39,545 bases of DNA. Origin: a virus. A model generated the notes under the pieces. That model was not told the DNA's origin. It worked only from the letters and a program-made list of their open reading frames with translations, and searched no databases. Of this stretch, positions 24,726 through 31,706 are shown one piece after another. Location of the stretch: positions 1 through 39,545 of IMG/VR virus record IMGVR_UViG_3300020566_000009; one strand, 5' to 3'. The position numbers and the translations under genes were made by a program. Numbering within the stretch: the first letter of the stretch is position 1; each line of letters starts with the position of its first letter.

Positions 24726-26249
24726 ATGGCTGTCACTCAGAATACATACACAGGGGACGGCACGACCGTCCTTTTTTCTTTTACATTCCCATATCTTGAG
24801 ACTACCGACATCAAGGTTTCCTTGAACGGTACAATAACAACTGCATATACCCTTGCCAACGCTACGACAATCCAATTCAACACAGCTCCTGCTAATGGTG
24901 CTGCGATTCGGATTTATCGTGTAACTGATGATGCGGCTCTTGCTGCTCAGTTCTATCCAGGGTCTGCTATCCGCTCACAGGATCTGAATGATAACTTCAC
25001 TCAGAACCTGTATGTAACTCAGGAGTCGAATAGGGATGCTACGTCTGCTATTGCTACGGCTAACAGCGCAACGACTACAGCTAACACTGCACTAAGCACA
25101 GCTAACGCAGCTACTGCAACGGCTAACACTGCGTCTACTAACGCCTCTGCTGCTGTAGCCACGGCTAACACCGCTAGCACCAACGCAAGTGCTGCTGTGT
25201 CTACGGCTAACACTGCATCGACTAACGCCTCAGCTGCTGTGTCTACGGCAAACGCTGCCACTGCAACAGCTAATAGCGCTGCCGCTGATGCCGCTACTGC
25301 TATTACAACATCTAACGGCGCTGTCACCACAGCCAATGCTGCTACGGCTACGGCTAACACCGCTGCTAGTAATGCTAGCGCTGCTGTGTCTACAGCTAAC
25401 ACTGCGTCTACAACTGCAAGTAATGCGGTAACTACAGCTAACAGTGCTGTTACTACTGCTGGTAATGCTGTCACTACAGCTAACAGTGCAGTCTCTACAG
25501 CTAACACTGCAGCCTCCACGGCTAACACTGCGTTGAGTGCCGCCAATGCCGCATCTTCTGCCGTTGCCAATGCCATCCTCTACGATCTTGTTCCAACTGT
25601 TGCTAACATCCCAGCTTCTCCTGTCAACAATGACGCTGTAGAAGTTGTTAACTCAACTGGTATTCAGAGTTTTACTCCACTTGCCAATATACCTGCTGGA
25701 TTTACAGGAAATAGCGGCTTGAGTGTTCGCCTTGTCTATACAACATCTGGCAGTACTTGGAATTGGATTCAATATTTTCCGAATGATCCTGAGACTCGCT
25801 ATGCCACGCTTTCAGACTCCCGACTAACTGACACCCGTACACCTACAGATGGTAGCGTTACTAACGTCAAAGTAGCCGCAGGTGCTGCTATTGACCCTTC
25901 AAAGATTGCTGGCACAGCTGTAGTAACTAGTGATTCCCGCCTTAGTGATACACGTACACCTATCGATGGCTCCGTCACAACTGCAAAGATCAACGACCTT
26001 GCTGTTACAACTGGCAAGATCGCAGATGCTTCCGTTACTAGTACGAAATTAGCAGACAACGCAGTAACAACTGGCAAGATAGCTAATGCTTCCGTTACTG
26101 GCGCCAAACTAGCAGCCAACGCTGTATCTCCAGACAAGCTTTCTTCCGGCGACGGACAGGCTGGTCAGGTATTAACTACCAATGGTTCTGGAACTCTTTC
26201 CTGGTCTACCCCGGCTGGTTATCGCTGGGCTACTGCACTTAAATTCTAA
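24726..26249 (+). CDS. Tail fibre protein (T7 gp17-type N-terminus, heptad-repeat shaft)
   Basis: The first about 95 residues (QNTYTGDGTTVLFSFTFPYL, YPGSAIRSQDLNDNFTQNLY) are the phage T7 tail-fibre N-terminal domain that docks to the tail. Residues about 104-280 are an Ala/Asn/Thr heptad repeat (units such as TANTAST NASAAVS), a trimeric coiled-coil shaft. The C-terminus has repeated DSRLSDTRTP and TTGKIADASVT elements, then GQVLTTNGSGTLSWSTPAGY, a common fibre ending. There is no separate depolymerase domain. The receptor-binding tip may be here or in the next gene. Confidence 0.9.
   Translation: MAVTQNTYTGDGTTVLFSFTFPYLETTDIKVSLNGTITTAYTLANATTIQFNTAPANGAAIRIYRVTDDAALAAQFYPGSAIRSQDLNDNFTQNLYVTQESNRDATSAIATANSATTTANTALSTANAATATANTASTNASAAVATANTASTNASAAVSTANTASTNASAAVSTANAATATANSAAADAATAITTSNGAVTTANAATATANTAASNASAAVSTANTASTTASNAVTTANSAVTTAGNAVTTANSAVSTANTAASTANTALSAANAASSAVANAILYDLVPTVANIPASPVNNDAVEVVNSTGIQSFTPLANIPAGFTGNSGLSVRLVYTTSGSTWNWIQYFPNDPETRYATLSDSRLTDTRTPTDGSVTNVKVAAGAAIDPSKIAGTAVVTSDSRLSDTRTPIDGSVTTAKINDLAVTTGKIADASVTSTKLADNAVTTGKIANASVTGAKLAANAVSPDKLSSGDGQAGQVLTTNGSGTLSWSTPAGYRWATALKF
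25040..25572 (+). repeat. Heptad-coding degenerate repeats in the fibre shaft
   Basis: About 25 tandem copies of a 21-base unit coding for A-x-x-A-N-T-A-like heptads, with near-exact longer units (NTASTNASAAV block repeated three times, about 25128-25245). Such DNA can expand or contract by recombination and would change fibre length. Confidence 0.8.
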
Positions 26250-26257
26250 TTTCTATC

Positions 26258-27796
26258 ATGCCTGATCAAATTGCTACTCTATACCAGAGTTCTGGTCTTA
26301 CTCAAGCACAACTTACAACTGGCGTAACTCTTGCAACTGCAGGTGCAAACGAGACGGTAACCATTCGCGATATTCAGATTGATAACCCTAACAACAGGGT
26401 GCTTGATCTTAAGATCGGAAATACTACTATCGCAACCAATGGCGGCTCTACGACCTATTCAGGTATTGAATATCTTGGACCCGGACAGTCTCTCACTCTG
26501 AACTATCGAACTGGCACCTATCCTCCCGCTGCAGCGGCTGCTCCTACTGTTTATTGTAATAGATTTGAACTTCTTAACACTAACGGTAGAACTGTTTTCC
26601 ATTATAACGACGCTCAACGGAACGCCAACACTGTAATACCGTGGAGCAATAGTAGTGTATACTTCGGGACTTTCTCTAGAGACAATACTACTCCGCGCAA
26701 TGGCAGCTTTAGTGACGTTGGTAATGCGCATAGACTCTGGGTTCCAGTATCGGCTACTGACCACTATCTGCAATGGCAAGGGGGCTGGTTGAATCGCTAT
26801 CCCGCTGCGGTTAGTGCCAGCACTACTATGACGCAACTATCATATACAGCTACATGGAATGGGCAAACAGGTGCTGCAATTGGCTGTTCTGCATATGATG
26901 GTTCTCGTTTTATCTACGGTATTTCTAGCTCAGCTTATAACAATAATACAGATAATATCTGGGGTCATTACTTAAAGGTCGATACGCAAAACAACGGAAG
27001 TATTCAGCAAATACCATTCCAAGCTGAAAACTACTACGACTTCATAATGACCTATTACGACAATATGCAAAGTTCTGGAGGCGTTAGTAATCATGGTCAG
27101 AAGCATGTTGCCTGGCACTATGCTGAAACCCAAGCTTGCGGCCAGTTCCTTGACGGCTACTATCTTGTCAAACCCAACCAAAACCACTCATTCATACTAA
27201 TCAATACTACAACTAATAGGTTCCGCAATCTTCGATTTGGCAAGAATCATGGTTTCGGCAGTTGGATCGAAGGTACTTGTTATTTCGCAAAAGCTGTCAA
27301 TGGTGATTATATTGTAGGCCATTACACAGGTGATTGGGGTGAACAACGTCCTTCTACGCCTTACTACAACACATTCGATTGGTGGAACATTGGCCCCAAC
27401 CTTGCTGAACCAAAAGTAATCAACAGCGGTACATTCCGTGTTCGCAATGATGACGATTACAACTTTATTCCACATTTTCTTCAGGCGACTAGGGACCCGA
27501 ACAATCCTCAGTTCTACTATGTAATGGCACGAGGTTCCCACCAATCTAATACCAGCGATATTAATACAGCTAAAAACAACAACTACTTTAAGATTGTTGA
27601 CTTCACTTTTGGCTTTCCAATCTTCCGTGATATTAGGGCTGTTAATCCGCAGGGTTTTGGATCAAATTATCAACAACAAAGCGTTGCACCTGGCTACATC
27701 ATCCCCTCCCTAACCAACTACACCTACGCCGCACCTGCTACTCCCGCATTCGGTACTGTTGATATCCGTGTTGCCGGCATTCGTTCCTCTATCTAA
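26258..27796 (+). CDS. Putative receptor-binding or fibre-tip protein (512 aa)
   Basis: Starts 9 bases after the fibre gene. The sequence is Asn/Thr/Tyr/Gly-rich with few Lys/Glu and no recognised domain. An N-terminal beta domain (NETVTIRDIQIDNPNNRVLD) is followed by Trp/Tyr-rich beta segments (QWQGGWLNRYPAAV, HYTGDWGEQRPST). The composition and place are those of phage adhesins. Base and codon use (more AT-rich codons such as AAT, TAT) differ from the flanking fibre and endolysin genes, which may mark horizontal exchange of the host-range module (inference). Confidence 0.7.
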   Translation: MPDQIATLYQSSGLTQAQLTTGVTLATAGANETVTIRDIQIDNPNNRVLDLKIGNTTIATNGGSTTYSGIEYLGPGQSLTLNYRTGTYPPAAAAAPTVYCNRFELLNTNGRTVFHYNDAQRNANTVIPWSNSSVYFGTFSRDNTTPRNGSFSDVGNAHRLWVPVSATDHYLQWQGGWLNRYPAAVSASTTMTQLSYTATWNGQTGAAIGCSAYDGSRFIYGISSSAYNNNTDNIWGHYLKVDTQNNGSIQQIPFQAENYYDFIMTYYDNMQSSGGVSNHGQKHVAWHYAETQACGQFLDGYYLVKPNQNHSFILINTTTNRFRNLRFGKNHGFGSWIEGTCYFAKAVNGDYIVGHYTGDWGEQRPSTPYYNTFDWWNIGPNLAEPKVINSGTFRVRNDDDYNFIPHFLQATRDPNNPQFYYVMARGSHQSNTSDINTAKNNNYFKIVDFTFGFPIFRDIRAVNPQGFGSNYQQQSVAPGYIIPSLTNYTYAAPATPAFGTVDIRVAGIRSSI

Positions 27797-27804
27797 TAAC
27801 TATT

Positions 27805-28032
27805 ATGTTGATCGAAAATCGCCCTTCCCTTTCGTCTGATCAAGTGGAGATCCTTGGTTCTTCCCTGCGTGATGTACTGACACAACTTGGGGAGATGAAA
27901 GAAATTGTTCGCAGTAACCAGTCTGTTGTAGAAGGTCTGCTTGAGCTACAACGGGCACAACTGCAAGCCCAGGTTACCCCTGCGCCTACTCCTGAACCCA
28001 CCTCAGAGCCTACTCCTGAAACTGGAGTCTGA
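27805..28032 (+). CDS. Small helical protein with Pro-rich tail (75 aa)
   Basis: Residues 1-55 form amphipathic helix (SLRDVLTQLGEMKEIVRSNQ), likely a coiled coil; the end is a Pro/Thr/Glu repeat (PTPEPTSEPTPE). It has no signal peptide. It opens the lysis cassette, so it could be a tail or fibre chaperone or a lysis accessory. Not recognised. Confidence 0.7.
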   Translation: MLIENRPSLSSDQVEILGSSLRDVLTQLGEMKEIVRSNQSVVEGLLELQRAQLQAQVTPAPTPEPTSEPTPETGV

Positions 28033-28034
28033 TC

Positions 28035-28241
28035 ATGATCACCATCCTTGGAGTCAAGGTTTCTTATGAGACCTTGGCTTTTTTTATTCTCTTTATCACG
28101 TCCGAGTATCTCGGCATGACTAAGAAGCGTCGCTCTAACAGTGTCACTCAAGCTATCTCCATGGCTGCTACTTACTTCAGTAAGACACGTACTGAGGATG
28201 ACACAGTGCGGCGTATTCGTCGTACCTTTAGAGGCAAGTAG
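28035..28241 (+). CDS. Small one-TM protein, candidate holin
   Basis: 68 aa with one hydrophobic segment (about residues 10-26, YETLAFFILFITSEYLG) and then a strongly basic cytoplasmic-type tail (MTKKRRSNS, RRIRRTFRGK). It starts two bases after the previous stop and ends two bases before the endolysin gene, the usual holin place. A single-TM class II/III-type holin like T7 gp17.5 is a reasonable guess; the topology is inferred only from hydrophobicity and positive charge. Confidence 0.6.
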   Translation: MITILGVKVSYETLAFFILFITSEYLGMTKKRRSNSVTQAISMAATYFSKTRTEDDTVRRIRRTFRGK

Positions 28242-28243
28242 TT

Positions 28244-29221
28244 ATGGTACTGCTGCCTGTTAAACAGTACTACCCCCAAACAGATAGTGCAACAGGTCAC
28301 GGAGATCGGATGTGCTTTAGCTCTACGTGCGCTATGGCCATCAAGTATCTCCGTCCTGATGCGCTGAAAGGTAGTAATGCAGATGATGATTACTTGAGAA
28401 CAGTTCTCAAATACGGTGATACAACCCAATCCACCAGTCAAATCAAAGCCTGTCAGCAGTACGGTGTTTTCGCTTCCTTCTACCAGAAGGGGACCAGACA
28501 GACGCTACTCAACGAACTAAAGGCAGGTTATCCAGTTGCTACTGGCATCCTACATAAAGGTCATGCATCAAACCCTGTTGGTGGTGGTCATTGGATGCTC
28601 CTGATTGGTGATGATGGAGAACACGGTATCTTCCACGATCCATACGGTGAGATGGATAATGTCAATGGTGGTTACGTCACTATTGGCAGTGGTGGTAAGG
28701 ATGTCAAGTATACCTGGCATAACTGGCTGAAGCGTTGGGAAGTAGAAGGTAAAGGCACTGGCTGGTTCATGACCTTCAGGCCGGTGCAGCAGACACGACC
28801 CCTCACCACCTACGACAACACCTGGGCTGGAGTTAAAGCTGCTGCTACTGCTGCAGGCTCCAAGCATCCCTCCGTAGTGGCTGCTCAGTGGGCCTTGGAG
28901 AGCGGCTACGGCAAGCACACCTCCGGTAAGAACAATTACTTCGGCATCAAGGGTACTGAAGGTCAGGGCACACTCAAACGTACCACTGAATTTGTCGGTG
29001 GTATGGAGATCAAAACAGATGCTTGGTTCAAGGACTATCCATCACTCTTTGAATGCGTCCAAGATCTCATCAATAAGTGGTATAGAGATTACAAGACCTA
29101 CAAAGGTGTCAACCGTGCATCCTCCGCTGAAGAGTGTGCTCGTCTTCTTGTAACTGAAAAGTACGCCACTGATCCCGCTTATGCGGACAAACTAATACGT
29201 ATTTTGCGGGAACATGATTGA
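28244..29221 (+). CDS. Bifunctional endolysin: C39-like peptidase plus glucosaminidase
   Basis: 325 aa. The N-terminal domain (about 1-185) resembles C39-type cysteine peptidases: Cys in DRMCFSSTCAMA, His in VGGGHWMLLIGDDGE, and Asp in GIFHDPYGE. A C-terminal domain (about 195-325) is a FlgJ/LytD-type glucosaminidase: SVVAAQWALESGYGKHTSGK, with Glu in the ALESGYG motif, then NNYFGIKG and AYADKLIRIL. It would cut both peptide cross-links and glycan. There is no signal peptide, so it needs a holin. T7 instead uses an amidase (gp3.5) at another place. The 3' end overlaps the next gene by eight bases. Confidence 0.88.
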   Translation: MVLLPVKQYYPQTDSATGHGDRMCFSSTCAMAIKYLRPDALKGSNADDDYLRTVLKYGDTTQSTSQIKACQQYGVFASFYQKGTRQTLLNELKAGYPVATGILHKGHASNPVGGGHWMLLIGDDGEHGIFHDPYGEMDNVNGGYVTIGSGGKDVKYTWHNWLKRWEVEGKGTGWFMTFRPVQQTRPLTTYDNTWAGVKAAATAAGSKHPSVVAAQWALESGYGKHTSGKNNYFGIKGTEGQGTLKRTTEFVGGMEIKTDAWFKDYPSLFECVQDLINKWYRDYKTYKGVNRASSAEECARLLVTEKYATDPAYADKLIRILREHD

Positions 29222-29447
29222 AGCCGCCGTATCTGCTGCTATCGCTGCAATCACAGCTATGGTAGCCCTTACCACACGACTCAATAATAAGATCGTAGAA
29301 GTTGATTCACGAATCGACAAAGTAGAACTCAGGGTTGCCGAGAACTACGTTCAAAAACAAGAGTTATCAACAGCTCTTCAAAAGATGGAGGATCATATGA
29401 TCCGCATTGAGAATAAGCTCGATCAAATAGTATTACGCAATGGCTAA
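29214..29447 (+). CDS. N-terminal TM plus coiled-coil protein, candidate spanin or holin accessory
   Basis: 77 aa. Residues 1-22 are hydrophobic (MIEAAVSAAIAAITAMVALT) and 23-75 a charged coiled coil (NNKIVEVDSRIDKVELRVAE). This is the layout of an inner-membrane i-spanin (Rz-like) or of small phage membrane proteins of unknown role. It overlaps the endolysin stop, which supports a lysis role. No lipoprotein Rz1 partner is seen in another frame here. Confidence 0.7.
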   Translation: MIEAAVSAAIAAITAMVALTTRLNNKIVEVDSRIDKVELRVAENYVQKQELSTALQKMEDHMIRIENKLDQIVLRNG

Positions 29448-29703
29448 GCAAGTAAAGGCTACAGAAGATACCTTTAACGAACTCCATAACCTTGTCACTG
29501 CAGAACTCATCAGCCGTATTAAATCCGGTGAGGCATCTACTGCAGATCTTAAAGCAGCTTGTGATTGGCTTGCAAAGAATGACATTACTGGAGTTGCAAA
29601 GGAAGGTTCCCCTCTTGATCAACTTGTGAACATCCTCCCCAAGGTTGATCCAGAACTAGTACGGAGTCGATTAAATGGCACGAGACTGGAAAAAAGAGTA
29701 TAA
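29440..29703 (+). CDS. Small terminase subunit (T7 gp18-like position)
   Basis: 87 aa. It is helical: FNELHNLVTAELISRIKSGE, then STADLKAACDWLAKNDITGV, a pattern like the small-terminase helices of T7-like cyanophages. The place between the lysis genes and the large terminase agrees with gp18. ATG 29440 overlaps the previous stop. The C-terminus (VRSRLNGTRLEKRV) overlaps the HNH gene by 29 bases. Confidence 0.8.
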   Translation: MAKQVKATEDTFNELHNLVTAELISRIKSGEASTADLKAACDWLAKNDITGVAKEGSPLDQLVNILPKVDPELVRSRLNGTRLEKRV

Positions 29704-29920
29704 GGACCGTGCTGAATATCTAAAGTCATACCGACGTGCTCATCGGAAAGAAGATGCTGCACGAGCACGAGCAAGGCGTTCCATGGGTGATATCCCTAGT
29801 GGTCATGAAGTAGACCACAAGGATAACAACCCAATGAATAACTCCCGAGACAATCTACGGATTGTTCCACGTAAAACTAACCGTGCAAAGGGAGCACGTA
29901 AGACGAACGCTAAACGGTAA
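29675..29920 (+). CDS. Small HNH-type endonuclease (81 aa)
   Basis: A highly basic protein with the HNH segment IPSGHEVDHKDNNPMNNSRD followed by NLRIVPRKTNRAKG, the standard homing-type HNH (His, Asn, Asn). It lacks Cys zinc pairs. Its N-terminus (MARDWKKEYKDRAEYLKSYR) is basic. Overlaps the small terminase 3' end. HNH proteins next to terminase genes can act with the packaging motor to cut concatemers in some phages; it may equally be a free-standing mobile nuclease. Confidence 0.87.
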   Translation: MARDWKKEYKDRAEYLKSYRRAHRKEDAARARARRSMGDIPSGHEVDHKDNNPMNNSRDNLRIVPRKTNRAKGARKTNAKR

Positions 29921-30249
29921 TGACTCCGCTACTTCCCTCGCCTGACCACTATCTCCAAAACCTAATAACCATGACAAGCCCTGAAGCAAAACGGCTCTGG
30001 CGTAAAGCCATCAAAGAGCACTTCAATTGTCAATGTGTTTACTGCGGAGAAACTTATGACGCTAATGAACTCACTCTTGATCATGTTCGACCTAAAGCAT
30101 TTGGAGGTTCCGACCTTACATCCAATCTTGTGCCCAGTTGTAGATCGTGTAATCAAGCAAAGGGAAGTCAAAACTGGCTCCAATGGATGAGAGCCACCTT
30201 CGGTGAAAACCCCAATAAAGAACAGCTTATTCTCTCTTGGATTAATTAA
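29920..30249 (+). CDS. HNH endonuclease with CxxC zinc pairs (109 aa)
   Basis: The motif sequence is CQCVYCGETYDANELTLDHV, then RPKAFGGSDLTSNLVPSC and RSCNQAKGSQNW: two Cys pairs binding zinc and a DH...N...N HNH core. It begins at ATG 29920 overlapping the first HNH stop by one base; the conserved part would also be covered from ATG 29971. It is unrelated in detail to its neighbour, so this is two different HNH proteins in tandem rather than a duplication. Confidence 0.9.
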   Translation: MTPLLPSPDHYLQNLITMTSPEAKRLWRKAIKEHFNCQCVYCGETYDANELTLDHVRPKAFGGSDLTSNLVPSCRSCNQAKGSQNWLQWMRATFGENPNKEQLILSWIN

Positions 30250-30251
30250 TT

Positions 30252-31532
30252 ATGGCAAAACCTACCTCTTCTTCTAATCGTAGTAAGCGTAAGACAACCA
30301 AGCCGGTTACCACGGATAAGGGCCGGAATAACCGGGCAAAGGTTTCTACTGCTAAGCCCACTAGTGACGATACTCGCGTCAAAGGATCTGGTGCTCGTGT
30401 AACCAACGCTAGCCAACGTGTGTCTTCTGGATCTGCGAAGGTCTCTGGGACTTCTAAGCCTGCTCTGCCTGCACGCAGCTCTGCCTCTGATTTGCAACGT
30501 CTTCAAACCGCTTCTCGTACAAAACCAACCCGTCCAGCCCCTCGTACCGCTCCTAAGCCTCAGGCGAAACCAGCACTTCCTCCTGGTCAAAAAGGCGGCG
30601 CCGTTGTTTCCACCGGTACTCGCCGCACTCGTGCTGAAGCTAAGACAGCTAACGCAGCCCAGGGCTCAACAGGACCTAACCGTATCGGTCGCAGTGATGC
30701 CCGCCCTGCTCTTCCTCAAGGGCGTAGTGGTGGTGCTTTAGCTCATACCAGCGGTAATGGAGCCCTAGCACGTACTGCCAGTTCCGCAACTAGTGGAGGA
30801 GGTCGTCTCTTAGGTGGTGCAGGTCGTCTCCTCGGACCTGCTGGTATTGCAGCAGCAATGGCCAGTGAGGTTAAAGCCATGTCCGACCGCAACAAAACCT
30901 TTAGCTGGAATCGCGACAAAGTCAAACCAGACGCTAACGGTCGCGGCAGCCGTGGTGTCAATACTTCTAATGGTCGCAGTGTCCCTACCGGGAGCCAGCA
31001 GTACAACGATTACCGCAACCAACAGATTGCTGCAGAACGCCAGCGTCTAAAAGGTGTTGGTAATCCCCCCGCCGCTAAGCCCAAACCTCCCGCTCCTACC
31101 CAATCTGGGGGTGGTTCTACCCCATCACGGGGTGGTGGTGGCACTTCTCAAGCCTCTCAAGGCCGTTCTAGCACCACTCAACGCTCTCAAACAGCCTCTG
31201 CAGCACCTCAGAGCGGCCCTAAGCGCGTCTCTGCAGCCACTGCCAACCGTGAATCTGGTAACTACGGCACCAGCCGCACCAATAACCCACTTATCGACGC
31301 TGATATGAAGGCCCGTATGCGTCAACGGGAAGACCGTGAGGGTGTTGGTCCCGTCAAAGACGGTGCTCGCTACTCCGCTGACGTGAAAAACAACACTAAA
31401 GGTGTTGGTCCCGTCAAAAATGCTGACACATACTCCTCTGCATTGAAGCAAAAGTCTGGTTCTGAGAAACTTAAAGATGCAATCTCCAAACAACGTGATG
31501 AACAACAACGACGTAAGCGTAATGCCGGTTGA
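30252..31532 (+). CDS. Long disordered basic protein (426 aa)
   Basis: Not recognised. Almost the whole chain is Ser, Thr, Ala, Pro, Gly, Lys and Arg with predicted disorder. One hydrophobic patch sits near residues 175-200 (GGGRLLGGAGRLLGPAGIAA) followed by a helix. Near the C-terminus two imperfect copies of GVGPVKxGxxYSADVK occur. It starts two bases after the HNH stop. It could be a DNA-compacting or ejected virion protein; the amino-acid bias could also produce a long open frame by chance, but GC-third preference and coupling support a real gene. Confidence 0.75.
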   Translation: MAKPTSSSNRSKRKTTKPVTTDKGRNNRAKVSTAKPTSDDTRVKGSGARVTNASQRVSSGSAKVSGTSKPALPARSSASDLQRLQTASRTKPTRPAPRTAPKPQAKPALPPGQKGGAVVSTGTRRTRAEAKTANAAQGSTGPNRIGRSDARPALPQGRSGGALAHTSGNGALARTASSATSGGGRLLGGAGRLLGPAGIAAAMASEVKAMSDRNKTFSWNRDKVKPDANGRGSRGVNTSNGRSVPTGSQQYNDYRNQQIAAERQRLKGVGNPPAAKPKPPAPTQSGGGSTPSRGGGGTSQASQGRSSTTQRSQTASAAPQSGPKRVSAATANRESGNYGTSRTNNPLIDADMKARMRQREDREGVGPVKDGARYSADVKNNTKGVGPVKNADTYSSALKQKSGSEKLKDAISKQRDEQQRRKRNAG

Positions 31533-31638
31533 GGTAGCGCCTCCTGTTGTTGAACTGCCATTTAATCCTGAACTTGTGATGGCACACGCTCTTTATGATC
31601 TGATTGATGAAGATCTGAGCTACCCGTACTGGGATTAA
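31498..31638 (+). CDS. Small acidic protein (46 aa)
   Basis: ATG 31498 starts inside the 3' end of the basic-protein gene and ends at TAA 31636-31638, just before a terminator. The product, MNNNDVSVMPVEVAPPVVEL then FNPELVMAHALYDLIDEDLS, is acidic with a Pro/Val-rich start and a helix. Opposite charge to its neighbour may mean they interact, which is speculation. The 106 bases beyond the previous stop hold nothing else. Confidence 0.65.
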   Translation: MNNNDVSVMPVEVAPPVVELPFNPELVMAHALYDLIDEDLSYPYWD

Positions 31639-31648
31639 TGCACGCACG

Positions 31649-31686
31649 GAGAGGCCTCTGGAAGCCCCTAGAAGGCCTCTCTTTTT
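31649..31686 (+). terminator. Intrinsic terminator before the large terminase gene
   Basis: GAGAGGCC (31649-31656) pairs with GGCCTCTC (31674-31681), loop 17 bases, then five T (31682-31686). A very similar 20-base stretch recurs at 34891-34910. Confidence 0.88.
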
Positions 31687-31687
31687 C

Positions 31688-31696
31688 TATTTAGGT
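31688..31696 (+). promoter_or_regulatory. TATTTAGGT motif between terminator and terminase start
   Basis: TATTTAGGT directly follows the terminator and is followed by ACAAT, giving a TACAAT that could be a -10 box; no good -35 is seen. The same 9-mer recurs at 35068-35076 in another gene-free gap. A promoter is suspected, not shown. Confidence 0.3.
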
Positions 31697-31706
31697 ACAA
31701 TCTACC

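Noticed and set aside
25019-25576. 185-aa Ala/Val/Leu-rich minus-strand ORF
   Set aside because: It is only the reverse reading of the fibre heptad repeat DNA, whose low complexity removes stops in several frames.
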